A stretch of DNA of 20,458 bases from JBJENW01 sp051880395 (lineage in GTDB: Bacteria > Bacillota > Clostridia > Lachnospirales > Lachnospiraceae), in NCBI GenBank assembly GCA_051880395.1, contig JBJENW010000074.1:1-20458 (forward strand). The letters run 5' to 3'. Shown here piece by piece: positions 1 through 8,785 of this stretch (its first letter is position 1; each line of letters begins with the position of its first letter). Below the pieces are notes generated by a model, which saw nothing but the letters and a program-made list of their open reading frames with translations, was not told the origin of the DNA and searched no databases. Both the position numbers and the translations under genes were made by a program.

Positions 1-136
1 CACTTTTGTTTCAGCCACCCCGCCCTTGCCTCCTGCCGGATACCGAAAACGTCCGCGTAGGAAATCCCCCTCGGTTGAGATATTTTTCGTCAAAATGCCC
101 AAGAAGTAGTGGAAAAGATAACGTAGTGGGAGGCCT
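1..136 (+). repeat. Dispersed intergenic repeat, copy A (cut by window start)
   Basis: This stretch shares blocks with three other places in the window (13664-13890 minus, 16401-16593 plus, 20381-20458 minus). The common blocks are AAACGTCCG (47-56), a short AAAT-C-rich part, and the core CGGTTGAGATATTTTTCGTC at 72-91. It also shares the tail AAGTAGTGG...AACGTAGTGG with copy C only. The 5' half (about 10-50) resembles copy D more than copies B and C, so two subtypes seem to exist. No open frame of note lies in it. The element ends about 80 bp upstream of the promoter of the first gene. Confidence 0.7.
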
Positions 137-213
137 ATAAAGTAGAGCTCGCAAAGACTTACGCTCATATAAAGCGTAAATAAAAAAACAAGTGGAAAGG
201 ATCAGAAAATCGG

Positions 214-243
214 TTGTTGTTTCATAGAAAACTGTGGTAGAAT
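214..243 (+). promoter_or_regulatory. Extended -10 promoter for the first operon
   Basis: -35 TTGTTG at 214-219, an 18-nt spacer, and -10 TAGAAT at 238-243 preceded by TGG (extended -10). It lies 40 nt before the first start codon and is the only convincing promoter ahead of the long plus-strand gene run that ends at 8640. Confidence 0.65.
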
Positions 244-282
244 AGAGGTGTTTAGTTTAAGAAAGGAAATTAGAAGAAAAAC

Positions 283-1023
283 ATGAATAAAAAGACAAAG
301 AAAACAATTGGCCTGATTTTGATCGTAGTAGCGATGGTCTGGTGGATGCAGGATTATATGACGACCATGAATCAGACGCAGGTAACGCTTACGGCAAACG
401 ATGTGGAGAGCTATTCGTATGAAGCAACAGTGGAAAAGAAGACGACTTCTTATGCCATCTATAAATATAAAAAACAATTTGTTTTTGTTGCAAAGTACAC
501 AGATGGACAAGGGCGAAAACTAGAGACAAAGGTATTGGATCAAGAACAGCAGGAAGCATTTATCAAAGAAATCAATGAGAAAGCTGTGGTGAATGTAGAA
601 GAATCAAAAGGCAGTGACACAAAAGAGGCGACGGAGAAAAAAAGCGGTGTAATTGCAAACGGAGAGTATCACGAATTGCAGCCGATCGACATGAAAAAAC
701 TAGGAATTTCTGTTGTAGCTCCGAAAAGGTTAGAGCTTTCTGGTGATGAGGCAGCAGTTGAGGAACCGTCGAAAGATGTCCATAATCAGCAGGCGATGGA
801 GCTGGCGTTGGAGGACGAAGAGCTTCCGATCGCGTTAGAGCCGATGGATCTGGAGGAATTGATCCAACAGCAGTTTGAAAAAAAGGTTGGAACCAGACTA
901 AAGAAAATCCGTGTCAGTGCTCAGAAAGAGAACGATTTTGTCATAAAGGCAACTGGATTTGATAATAAGTCTTATCAGGCCATCTGTTCTTATGCTGGTT
1001 ATGTAACGGAGATTACAGAATAA
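283..1023 (+). CDS. N-terminally membrane-anchored protein of unknown function
   Basis: The 246-residue product has a short basic N-terminus and one hydrophobic segment at about residues 8-25 (LILIVVAMVWW). The rest is a mostly acidic, soluble region, so it is probably anchored in the membrane with the bulk outside. No catalytic motif or known domain was recognised. Residues 100-125 and 155-190 are charged and low in complexity and are probably flexible linkers. The ribosome site is weak (AGAAG six nt before ATG; a better AAAGGA lies 15 nt away). It is first in a run with the lipoprotein at 1058 and the polytopic protein at 1984, so the three probably work together at the cell envelope. That role is inferred from position only. 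Confidence 0.75.
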   Translation: MNKKTKKTIGLILIVVAMVWWMQDYMTTMNQTQVTLTANDVESYSYEATVEKKTTSYAIYKYKKQFVFVAKYTDGQGRKLETKVLDQEQQEAFIKEINEKAVVNVEESKGSDTKEATEKKSGVIANGEYHELQPIDMKKLGISVVAPKRLELSGDEAAVEEPSKDVHNQQAMELALEDEELPIALEPMDLEELIQQQFEKKVGTRLKKIRVSAQKENDFVIKATGFDNKSYQAICSYAGYVTEITE

Positions 1024-1057
1024 CAGGAAGTGAGAGACTTGGAAAGGGGAGACAGCG

Positions 1058-1987
1058 ATGAAACGGAACAGACAGGTAGTGCTTCTGTTAGCTTTTTTCA
1101 GCTTGCTTTTCGTGGGGTGCCAGAGGAGAGAACTGAACGAAGGAAACTGTGTGTTCAGCGTCGGTATAGAGGATCTGCCGCAAGAAATGTTGATGATAGA
1201 GGAAAATGCGCGTACGCGTATGGAGATTCTGGTTCATCTGAGAAGTGAGGTGGGCGGAAAAAAATATAGCCTGATCTTAAATGCCGATAACGATTATAAA
1301 GAGACCGCATATCTGCAGGGTGGAAAATATAAAATCACAGATTGTTCGGTGCAGCCAAAAGGGCTTGTGGAGATGCAGGTGGGAGTGTCTGACAAAGAAT
1401 TTACACTGGCACCCGGAAGGCCGCGCGGTACAGATGTCGAGATCAAAAATATCGATGAATTTAATGACTGGGTCTGGAATATGCAGATGCAGCGAAAAGT
1501 CGGACAGATGGATTGTTTTTCCAGAAAGGTGCAGCTGGATGGAGAAATCATTAAATTGCGTAATATCAGAAAGATCGTAGGGTTTAGCCGTGATTCCGCA
1601 GTGAAAGCGAAGAAGAAAGCAACGCTTACAAACAGTGATGAACAAATTGAGATCGTTGTGCGAAATGATACATCAAAAAAGCAGCCTTGGACAGCCTGCC
1701 AGCTGGAAAGTGTGACATTTAAAAAAAATAATGTCATTTTCGGAGGGGGCGGTCGCGTTGGCATGGCACCCTATGATATTGTCAATTGCGAAAAAGGCTT
1801 GTATCACACACCGGATTCTATGCGAGGTTCGGTTTTACTCGGAGAAGATTTTGAAGGAACCAGTGCCGTGTATGAGGATTCGGAGTCAGGGGATCGTCTG
1901 ATTTTTAAGATTTCCGCAGATGGAACCTATATTTCACAGATCACATATGAGTTTGAGACAGGAAAGAAAGCTGGAGGAAAATCATGA
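1058..1987 (+). CDS. Putative lipoprotein of unknown function
   Basis: The 309-residue product starts MKRNRQ, followed by a hydrophobic stretch and a lipobox-like LFVGC ending at Cys21. It is therefore expected to be lipid-modified by Lgt, cleaved by signal peptidase II and held on the outer face of the membrane. The mature part contains no motif I recognise. A GGGG-AG ribosome site precedes the ATG, 34 nt after the upstream gene. Its stop codon overlaps the next start as ATGA (1984-1987), which predicts translational coupling to the membrane protein that follows. Function is unknown; a partner or subunit role for the neighbouring membrane proteins is a guess. Confidence 0.8.
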   Translation: MKRNRQVVLLLAFFSLLFVGCQRRELNEGNCVFSVGIEDLPQEMLMIEENARTRMEILVHLRSEVGGKKYSLILNADNDYKETAYLQGGKYKITDCSVQPKGLVEMQVGVSDKEFTLAPGRPRGTDVEIKNIDEFNDWVWNMQMQRKVGQMDCFSRKVQLDGEIIKLRNIRKIVGFSRDSAVKAKKKATLTNSDEQIEIVVRNDTSKKQPWTACQLESVTFKKNNVIFGGGGRVGMAPYDIVNCEKGLYHTPDSMRGSVLLGEDFEGTSAVYEDSESGDRLIFKISADGTYISQITYEFETGKKAGGKS

Positions 1988-3462
1988 GTTCGGTAGATCT
2001 GGGCAAGATAAAAGACAAGACAAAAGAAGTACATAGTAAGCATAAAGACCGTCGAAAAGAAAAGCGAAAAAAGCGTAAGGAAAAAAGACAGAAAAACAGA
2101 CAGAAAGAAATCAGGGAACAGAAAAAAAAGCAGCGGCAGCATGTGATCGGTATCCTAAAGATCAATGGATTGTCTTTGGCGGCGTTTCCTGTGCTTTGTC
2201 TGGCAACAATTGCGAAGATGCTGGCGGCAGCACTTCGTCAGTTTCTGTATCTGCTAGCGGTTGCCGGGGTTGTATTTTCAGTGACACTGGCATTTCGGAT
2301 TCTACAGAATCCGCAGGAATACATTGAGGGGGCAGCGTCTGTCCTGGCAAGTCTGTTTCTTGGTGGAATTTTTTCTCTGATCTTTTTGAAACTCATACAG
2401 AAATTTGCAAAGCGTCTGAAAAAATTTGCAGAATGGCTGCAGAAACGTCTGGATGGAATGTTTGAATATTTTTATCAGAACTATCTGCGATTGATCAAGC
2501 GTGCACGTCAGGAAATCGGAAAACTGGGATGTACAGGAAATACGTTAAAAGATCGTTTGCAGCTCAGTATATTTTGGGGAGTGCGGGGGCTGAATCGGGG
2601 AATTGTAGTATTTGTTACAAAAGCATTTTATGTGTTTGCAGTGCTTTTGGGGATTCAGATCCTATTGTCGATCGTAACGATGAGCATGAAGATACAAAAT
2701 GTGTTTGGAATCAGTTTACAGGCGTATCTGAAGTTGTTTCCGACATATGAGCTTGTATACGGCGGGTGTCTTTTGCTCGTAAAAAAAGCAGGAATCTTAT
2801 TGTTGTTTGCATTGATGGGGAAAGAATGGAAAACATGGGGAGAGGAGCTGAAAGATAACGCAAAAGATGAACGAAAGGAAAATGAGGATGCCATTCAAGG
2901 AGGAAAAGTAGCAGCATTGGAGGGCATTTTAGTCGGGGGCGGAACGGATGATGAAAAAGATAAGGCGAATGAAGCAAAGGACATTTTGCAGGCACATTTA
3001 AATGATTTTGAAGAATTTCAAAAGAAAGTGGCGCAGACGGCACAAACGAGCAGCAACTATATTTTACGTGCAAGATATACCGAGTATGTTGCTGTTTTAA
3101 AAGAGGTGACAGAAAAAATTGCGTCCTTTGATATCGAGATTCCGGTGACAGAATATGCAGCTGTGAATGATCAGGCAAAAAAACTGGATGGATTGAAAAA
3201 AGAGATTGAATCCTTGTTTGATATCACACACACAGTAATTCAGCCGATTCCAAAGGCTCAACCACACAAAGAAGGTGGAAAGACGGACCACGGTCCCGGG
3301 TTCTTTCATGGATGTGATACAGAAGAAAAGCTGGACAAGCGTTTTCAGGCACTCTTGCAGATTTTTGATGCAGATTCGGAGGCGGCTGATGAGTTTACAT
3401 TAGAGTATATTAATCAACAGTACAAAAAGAAAAAACAAAAATTCAGTAAAAGTGCAGAATAA
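1984..3462 (+). CDS. Polytopic membrane protein with polybasic N-terminus, unknown function
   Basis: The 492-residue product has three parts. Residues about 20-52 are almost entirely Lys, Arg, Glu and Gln, a strongly basic helix. Residues about 60-280 carry hydrophobic segments near 62-82, 86-106, 116-136, 205-235 and 258-278. Residues 281-492 are soluble, charged and helix- or coiled-coil-like. By the positive-inside rule the basic N-terminus should be cytoplasmic, where it could touch nucleic acid, ribosome or anionic lipid. No family was recognised. It overlaps the lipoprotein gene by four nt and is followed 12 nt later by the LacI-type gene. The low-complexity basic segment comes from a nearly pure purine stretch at about 2040-2140. 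Confidence 0.8.
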   Translation: MSSVDLGKIKDKTKEVHSKHKDRRKEKRKKRKEKRQKNRQKEIREQKKKQRQHVIGILKINGLSLAAFPVLCLATIAKMLAAALRQFLYLLAVAGVVFSVTLAFRILQNPQEYIEGAASVLASLFLGGIFSLIFLKLIQKFAKRLKKFAEWLQKRLDGMFEYFYQNYLRLIKRARQEIGKLGCTGNTLKDRLQLSIFWGVRGLNRGIVVFVTKAFYVFAVLLGIQILLSIVTMSMKIQNVFGISLQAYLKLFPTYELVYGGCLLLVKKAGILLLFALMGKEWKTWGEELKDNAKDERKENEDAIQGGKVAALEGILVGGGTDDEKDKANEAKDILQAHLNDFEEFQKKVAQTAQTSSNYILRARYTEYVAVLKEVTEKIASFDIEIPVTEYAAVNDQAKKLDGLKKEIESLFDITHTVIQPIPKAQPHKEGGKTDHGPGFFHGCDTEEKLDKRFQALLQIFDADSEAADEFTLEYINQQYKKKKQKFSKSAE

Positions 3463-3473
3463 GAGGTGAAAAA

Positions 3474-4481
3474 ATGGCAAAGCATGTAACACTGGTAGAT
3501 ATTGCAAAACGTGTCGGTGTCAGCAATGTAGCGGTTTCCAAAGCATTGTCGGGAAAACCGGGGGTCAGTGACGAGATGCGAAAAAAAATTCGGGAAGTAG
3601 CAGACGAGCTGGGATATGTTCCGTCTTCATCTAGTCGCAGCAGTGCGCAGAAAACGGGAAATATCGGAGTGATCGTGCCGGAACAGTATTATGGATATTC
3701 GATTTCTTTTTACGGCCAGCTGTACGAAAAGGTCGTAAAAGCACTTTATAAAAACAATTATTATGGCATTTTAGAGCTGATCACTGCAGAGGCGGAAACG
3801 CAGGTAGAGATGCCAAAGGTGATGCAGCAGAAGAAAGTAGATGGTCTGATCTTTTTAGGTCAGATGAAACGTGACTATATCGACTGCATGGTGAAACAGA
3901 GTACATTTCCGGTGATGTTTCTTGATACATACCTGCCGGATCTTTCGTTTGATACCGTGATTTCTGATGGCTATTACGGAATGTATATTCTTACCAGTTA
4001 TCTGATCGCGAAAGGTCATAAACAAATCGCATTCGTGGGAAGTGTGGATGCTACAAGCAGCATTGCAGACCGATATTGGGGATATCGCAGGGCACTTCGG
4101 GAAAATGGGATTTCGTATCAAGAAGAATGGGAGATTGCGGACCGTGATGAAAAGGGGTGTTCGTATGAGGTGCTCTCTCTGCCGGAGGAGCACATAGATG
4201 CGTATGTTTGCAACTGTGATTTTTCCGCCTATATTCTGATTCAGAATTTAGAGGAGAAAAAAATCCGTGTTCCAGAAGATGTCTCAGTTGTTGGTTTCGA
4301 TAATTTCCTGCCGATCGGGATAGACTATGACCGAATCACTTCTTATGAGGTGAACATGGAGCGGATGGCAGAGCTGTGTGTGCAGACGCTGCTTGCAAAG
4401 ATACGAAAGGAACCTTATGTAGAAGGGGTTCAAATTGTGACAGGACATATTTTGGAAAAAGAAACGGTAACGGACAGATAG
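3474..4481 (+). CDS. LacI-family transcriptional regulator
   Basis: The 335-residue product has the LacI-type helix-turn-helix at residues 5-50 (VDIAKRVGVSNVAVSKALSG, then the hinge-proximal ELGYVPSS). This is followed by a periplasmic-binding-protein-like sensor domain with the usual GNIGVIVPE start and a VVGFDNF motif near residue 280. Such proteins bind palindromic operators and release them when a small ligand, often a sugar, binds. The length is typical. The start has an AGAGGTG site seven nt upstream and lies 12 nt after the membrane-protein gene, with the exporter genes following directly. The ligand cannot be told. Its place inside an operon with no sugar-use gene is unusual for the family. 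Confidence 0.93.
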   Translation: MAKHVTLVDIAKRVGVSNVAVSKALSGKPGVSDEMRKKIREVADELGYVPSSSSRSSAQKTGNIGVIVPEQYYGYSISFYGQLYEKVVKALYKNNYYGILELITAEAETQVEMPKVMQQKKVDGLIFLGQMKRDYIDCMVKQSTFPVMFLDTYLPDLSFDTVISDGYYGMYILTSYLIAKGHKQIAFVGSVDATSSIADRYWGYRRALRENGISYQEEWEIADRDEKGCSYEVLSLPEEHIDAYVCNCDFSAYILIQNLEEKKIRVPEDVSVVGFDNFLPIGIDYDRITSYEVNMERMAELCVQTLLAKIRKEPYVEGVQIVTGHILEKETVTDR

Positions 4482-4492
4482 GAGGGAGCCGT

Positions 4493-5266
4493 GTGCTGAT
4501 CGATTATCATGCATTATTGAGTGCAGCATTGGATATTGGGGAAAATATGTTGAAGTGTGGTGCGGAGGTCAGCCGTGTAGAGGACAGTATCCTTCGGATC
4601 TGTCGAAGTTATGGGGTACAACGGGTGGATGTGCTTACGATCACCTCCTGTATTGTACTCACACTGCATCTTGGTTCCGGTCGGACGATCACACAGACCA
4701 GGCGCATTCATATGTATGCGACGGATTTTCATAAGCTGGATGAGTTAAATGAGCTTTCGCGACATATCGTGGCTACAACGCCGGATATGACAGAAGTGAA
4801 TCGGCAGATCGAAAATGTTTTGGCGGAGGAATCTTCGACACCGCTTCGAAAGTTTTTGGGGCCAATTATGGCGGCCAGCGGATTCTGTTTGTTTTTTGGT
4901 GGCAGAGTGCGTGATATGTTTGCGGTGGCATTAATCAGTATTTTTGAAGTTTTGTTAGAACGAAGAAGTCGTGTGCGCAAATTAAACCAGATCGCGTTCT
5001 ATTTTATGGCCTCGTTTTTTTGCGGAGTATTGTCGATTTTTTCGGTTCGTCTGAAAATCGGGGTGACGGCGGATAAAATTATGATCGGTACGATCATGCT
5101 TTTGATTCCGGGATTAGCGTTTACAAATGCGATTCGTGATCTTCTTTCCGGAGATATCATTACAGGTCTTTTGCGCTTGTTTGAATCATTATTGGAAGCT
5201 GCCAGTATCGCCTGTGGATTTGCGGCAGCGATTCTGTTGTTTGGGAAAGGAGTGGTCGGTATATGA
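4493..5266 (+). CDS. Threonine/serine exporter, ThrE-type N-terminal half (DUF1212-like)
   Basis: The 257-residue product begins at a GTG (VLIDYHALLS) with AGGAGGG six nt upstream, overlapping the LacI-type stop codon. The open frame extends upstream to 4376, but that part lies inside the regulator gene and has no ribosome site. The N-terminal soluble part has the GAEVSRVEDSI signature seen in ThrE-type exporters. At least four hydrophobic helices follow from about residue 115. In this family the protein works with a small second membrane subunit to export threonine, serine or other small metabolites. That subunit is encoded next, with an ATGA overlap at 5263-5266. The substrate here is not proven. 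Confidence 0.87.
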   Translation: MLIDYHALLSAALDIGENMLKCGAEVSRVEDSILRICRSYGVQRVDVLTITSCIVLTLHLGSGRTITQTRRIHMYATDFHKLDELNELSRHIVATTPDMTEVNRQIENVLAEESSTPLRKFLGPIMAASGFCLFFGGRVRDMFAVALISIFEVLLERRSRVRKLNQIAFYFMASFFCGVLSIFSVRLKIGVTADKIMIGTIMLLIPGLAFTNAIRDLLSGDIITGLLRLFESLLEAASIACGFAAAILLFGKGVVGI

Positions 5267-5697
5267 TAAGAGGTTTGATCGCTGCGTTGATTGGTTCGTT
5301 GGGATACTCGATGATGTTTAAAAATACCGGGAAGAAGATGTGGATCGCGGCAGTCGGAGGCTGCCTGACATGGGGATTATATTTGATTCTTCAGTATTTC
5401 GGTGTACATTATATAATGGCAAATTTTATCAGTGCTGCGTTTGGGGATATCTATGCGGAGCTGATGGCACGGTTTCTAAAGGCGCCCGCGACAATCTTTT
5501 TGATTCCGTCGGTCGTGCCATTGATTCCAGGGGGAAGTTTATATTATACGATGTTGTATGCGGTGGCAAAAGATACGATTAATTTTACAAATATGGGAAT
5601 GCAGACATTTTATACGGCAGGTGCCATTGCAGTGGGCGTGGTACTTGTTTCTGTTATTTTTAAACTTTACGGAGGAAAAGTGATCTTACAGGAGTAA
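5263..5697 (+). CDS. Threonine/serine exporter, small C-terminal subunit (ThrE_2-like)
   Basis: The 144-residue product is almost entirely hydrophobic, with about five membrane segments. It contains the PSVVPLIPGGSLYYTM segment at about residues 84-99, typical of the small ThrE partner (DUF3815-like). In some actinobacteria the two parts are fused; here they are split and coupled by a four-nt start/stop overlap. The pair should form one inner-membrane exporter. A 65-nt spacer with no clear promoter or terminator separates it from the penicillin-binding protein gene. Confidence 0.87.
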   Translation: MIRGLIAALIGSLGYSMMFKNTGKKMWIAAVGGCLTWGLYLILQYFGVHYIMANFISAAFGDIYAELMARFLKAPATIFLIPSVVPLIPGGSLYYTMLYAVAKDTINFTNMGMQTFYTAGAIAVGVVLVSVIFKLYGGKVILQE

Positions 5698-5762
5698 GAT
5701 GAAAAAAGAGCATCCGACAAAGAGATGTTGCGTGTGGCTGCAAGAGCGAGGGGAGGAGACAG

Positions 5763-7856
5763 ATGAGTAAGAAAAAGAAACACAAAGGATTTCGCCGTTT
5801 TGTTCTGATTCAAGGAATTCTACTGCTTTTGGTCATTGGTTTTCTGTCACTTTATGCTTACAACGGGTATGGAGAAGAAGTGACAAAACTTTCGAATGAG
5901 GCAAGAAAACTGGTGGATGCGTCGGATGTATCTACATTTAAGCAGAGTCAGACATCGATCATTTATGATGCAGACGGAAATATCATTTCCAAACTGAAAG
6001 GGGAGAGGGATACTTATTATCTGTCAATCTCACAGATTCCCATGCAGGCACAGCAGGCGATGGTCAGTATTGAAGACAAAAAATTTTACGATCATAAAGG
6101 CGTGGATTACAAGGCGATCCTGCGTGCGGTTATCGCAATGGTAAAAAATCAGAAGGTGACGCAGGGAGCCAGCACCATCACACAGCAGTTAGCGCGCAAT
6201 ATCTTCCTCAGCCAGGAGCGGACCTGGCAGCGGAAAGTGGAGGAGATTTTTATAGCACTTCGCCTGGAAAAAAAGTATACAAAAAATGAAATATTAGAAT
6301 TTTATTTCAATAATATTTATTTTGCAAACGGGTATTATGGCATACAGGCTGCAAGCAAAGGGTATTTTAATACCGAAGTTCAGAATCTTGGTCTTTCGCA
6401 GCTTGCATTTTTATGTGCAATACCAAATAATCCGTCGTTGTATGATCCAGTGACGCATATGAAACAGACGTTGAAACGGCGGGATCGCATTTTAAAACAG
6501 ATGTATCAGGATGGGAAAATTTCACTTGGAGACTATAATCTGGCAAAAGCAGAGCAGATCACGCTGAACTGTCCGCCGAAAGTCGATAAAAACGACTATG
6601 TAGAAACTTATGCGGCTTATTGTGCAGTGCAGGCATTGATGGAAGAGCAGGGATTCGAGTTTCAGGAATATTTTGATACCGAAGAGGAGAAAGAAAGCTA
6701 CGAACGCTGGTATAATGAAACATACGAGCAGTGTCAGCACAAACTGTATACAGAAGGGTACCGCATTGATACCTCGCTGGATGTCGATATGCAGGAGAAG
6801 CTGCAACAGTCGATCGATTCGAATTTGGCGGAATATACGACGGTCAATGAGCAGGGGGTGTTCGAGCTGCAGAGTGCGGGCGTCTGTATCGATAACAAAA
6901 CCGGTTTTGTAAAAGCGATCGTGGGCGGAAGAAAGCAGGATTTCTCGGGCTACACCTTGAATCGTGCGTATCAGAGTTTCCGCCAGCCGGGAAGTGCACT
7001 GAAACCATTGATCGTCTATACGCCGCAACTTGCAAACGGGTATACGCCCGATACGATCGTGGAGGACACCCCGATTGAGAATGGACCTGCGAATGCTGGG
7101 AATGCGTATAGCGGATCGATTACTCTGCGCTCGGCGGTGGAGCATTCAAAAAATGTGGTGGCATGGCGTCTGCTTGACGAGTTGACACCGAAAAAGGGAT
7201 TGGAATATTTAAAAAATATGCAGTTTTCAAAGTTGGATGCAGCGGATGAATGTCTGCCGGCTGCGCTTGGCGGTCTGACACATGGTGTTTCTCCATTAGA
7301 AATGGCTTCAGGATATGCGACCATCGAAAATGACGGAAAGTATCGGAAACCTACCTGTATCGTAATGATCAAAGATGCAGCGGGGGAGCAGATTTACAGC
7401 GGGGAGCAGAAAGAAAAAGAGATTTACACGCAGAATGCGGCTCGTACGATGACAGATATCTTAACCGGCGTTTTGACAAATGGAACGGCTGCTGGAATGG
7501 GAATTTCCGAGATGCCATCTGCTGGAAAGACGGGGACGACCAATGACAATAAGGATGGCTGGTTTGTGGGATTTACCCGCTATTATACGACCAGTGTCTG
7601 GGTAGGATATGATATGCCGCGGCAGGTGCCGGGCTTGACAGGTTCCTCTTATCCGGTACAGATCTGGCATGATTTTATGGAGGAAATGCATCAAAACCTG
7701 GAACCGTTAGAGTTTTTGCCGACACAGGCAGAGCTGTCTGGAAGTGTACAAGAAGAGTTACAACCGGAGTCGGAGCCGTCACAGGAGGAAGAGAATTTGA
7801 ATGTACAGCCGGTTGAATCCCAGCAGTCTCAGGATCAGCAGATGCAGCAGCCATAA
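5763..7856 (+). CDS. Bifunctional class A penicillin-binding protein (transglycosylase/transpeptidase)
   Basis: The 697-residue enzyme polymerises lipid II and cross-links peptidoglycan on the outer face of the membrane. It has a basic cytoplasmic tail and one membrane anchor (residues about 12-33). The GT51 domain contains the EDKKFYDHKG motif with catalytic Glu104 and the QGASTITQQLARN motif (residues 134-146). The transpeptidase domain has SxxK at Ser411-Lys414 (GSALKP), SKN at 462-464 and KTGTT at 589-593. A Gln/Glu/Ser-rich tail of about 50 residues ends the protein. GAGGGGAGGAG precedes the ATG. The length is typical of PBP1a-type enzymes. It probably shares the transcript of the upstream exporter genes. 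Confidence 0.95.
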   Translation: MSKKKKHKGFRRFVLIQGILLLLVIGFLSLYAYNGYGEEVTKLSNEARKLVDASDVSTFKQSQTSIIYDADGNIISKLKGERDTYYLSISQIPMQAQQAMVSIEDKKFYDHKGVDYKAILRAVIAMVKNQKVTQGASTITQQLARNIFLSQERTWQRKVEEIFIALRLEKKYTKNEILEFYFNNIYFANGYYGIQAASKGYFNTEVQNLGLSQLAFLCAIPNNPSLYDPVTHMKQTLKRRDRILKQMYQDGKISLGDYNLAKAEQITLNCPPKVDKNDYVETYAAYCAVQALMEEQGFEFQEYFDTEEEKESYERWYNETYEQCQHKLYTEGYRIDTSLDVDMQEKLQQSIDSNLAEYTTVNEQGVFELQSAGVCIDNKTGFVKAIVGGRKQDFSGYTLNRAYQSFRQPGSALKPLIVYTPQLANGYTPDTIVEDTPIENGPANAGNAYSGSITLRSAVEHSKNVVAWRLLDELTPKKGLEYLKNMQFSKLDAADECLPAALGGLTHGVSPLEMASGYATIENDGKYRKPTCIVMIKDAAGEQIYSGEQKEKEIYTQNAARTMTDILTGVLTNGTAAGMGISEMPSAGKTGTTNDNKDGWFVGFTRYYTTSVWVGYDMPRQVPGLTGSSYPVQIWHDFMEEMHQNLEPLEFLPTQAELSGSVQEELQPESEPSQEEENLNVQPVESQQSQDQQMQQP

Positions 7857-7980
7857 CAAAAAAATGAAAAAAAGATAAACTTTTGTGAAATGTCATAGGA
7901 TATTCATATTTGTTGGTTACGATAAAAATGTTTTTTGGCACTATAAGAACAGAAACTAGATAGAAAGTGAGATACAGAAA

Positions 7981-8640
7981 GTGGAGAAAAAAGTAAGAAT
8001 CAGGGATTTAGAAAAAGAGAAGCGCATCCCATATATTTGGGAGTATTACAAATGGTGGATTTTGGGTGTAGTCTTGGCAGTTGCGGCTGTTATCTTTATT
8101 CTGGTACAGATTTTTATGCCGCGAAAAGATGTGGTATTGCGGGTGTGTGCGGTAAACGTGGATGGATCGGTAATCAGAGATAGTAGTTATTTTGATGATT
8201 TTATGAAGCAGAATCAGTATGATCTCAATGAGAAACAGCTGGATGTAAATTTTAATCTGACCATCGACATGAAGAACACGACAGGAACAGCACAGACCAC
8301 ATTGCAAAATATTTTTACATTAATGAATGCGGGAGCGGTGGATGTGTTTTTATCGGATGAGGAATTGTTTCAGAGTCTGGCAGATGAAGAAATGATCGAG
8401 AATCTGGAGGATTATGCGTCGGAGGAATTTTTAGAAGAACATAAAAAGGATATCGTTTATGGCACGAGCCTTGAGACGGGAGAAAAATACCCGGCAGGGG
8501 TGCGTCTGTCGAAAGACAGCCGTTTTTTGCAGGATGATCTCTTTTATGTGACACCGGCCGTCATTGGATTTTGTGGACCACTGGAACAAGATTATGAGGC
8601 ACAAAAACAATTTTTGGAATATGCATTTCAGCAAAAATAA
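7981..8640 (+). CDS. Single-pass membrane protein of unknown function
   Basis: The 219-residue product starts at a GTG (MEKKVRIRDLEKEKR when initiated). No nearby ATG fits, and AAGTGAG lies upstream. A charged cytoplasmic tail of about 22 residues is followed by a membrane segment at about 26-46 and an extracellular domain. That domain has no catalytic motif I recognise; its middle (VDVFLSDEELFQSL) is faintly like a solute-binding fold. The gene lies 124 nt after the penicillin-binding protein with no terminator between. A -10-like TATAAG at 7942-7947 lacks a good -35, so a separate promoter is unproven. Confidence 0.75.
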   Translation: MEKKVRIRDLEKEKRIPYIWEYYKWWILGVVLAVAAVIFILVQIFMPRKDVVLRVCAVNVDGSVIRDSSYFDDFMKQNQYDLNEKQLDVNFNLTIDMKNTTGTAQTTLQNIFTLMNAGAVDVFLSDEELFQSLADEEMIENLEDYASEEFLEEHKKDIVYGTSLETGEKYPAGVRLSKDSRFLQDDLFYVTPAVIGFCGPLEQDYEAQKQFLEYAFQQK

Positions 8641-8698
8641 AAACTTTTCGTCAAAGTGCATAAAATTTTCTGTTTAATATGAATTAGGTTGAAAAAAG

Positions 8699-8727
8699 TT
8701 GACATAAAGTAGGAAGAACGATATACT
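8699..8727 (+). promoter_or_regulatory. Near-consensus housekeeping promoter for the mannanase gene
   Basis: -35 TTGACA at 8699-8704, spacer of exactly 17 nt, -10 TATACT at 8722-8727. It lies 59 nt before the mannanase start codon. This is among the best matches to the housekeeping sigma consensus in the window, so strong transcription is likely unless a repressor acts. No obvious operator palindrome was seen around it. Confidence 0.85.
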
Positions 8728-8785
8728 AAAAAAGGTTTTTTTATGTGGGGAGAAAGGGAGGACATGAAAAAAGGAGAGAAAAAAG

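Noticed and set aside
159..179. Small hairpin TTACGCT/AGCGTAA as a terminator
   Set aside because: The stem is only seven bp and is followed by an A-run rather than a T-run, so it does not fit a terminator on the plus strand.
4376..4492. Longer N-terminus for the ThrE-type protein
   Set aside because: It lies inside the LacI-type gene, has no ribosome site and low-quality sequence; the GTG at 4493 has AGGAGGG at good spacing and begins the conserved part.
6522..7145. 207-codon open frame on the minus strand
   Set aside because: It lies wholly opposite the conserved penicillin-binding protein, has no ribosome site or family likeness, and is a shadow frame.
7942..7947. TATAAG as a -10 box for the gene at 7981
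   Set aside because: No acceptable -35 hexamer lies at 16-18 nt, so a separate promoter cannot be supported.
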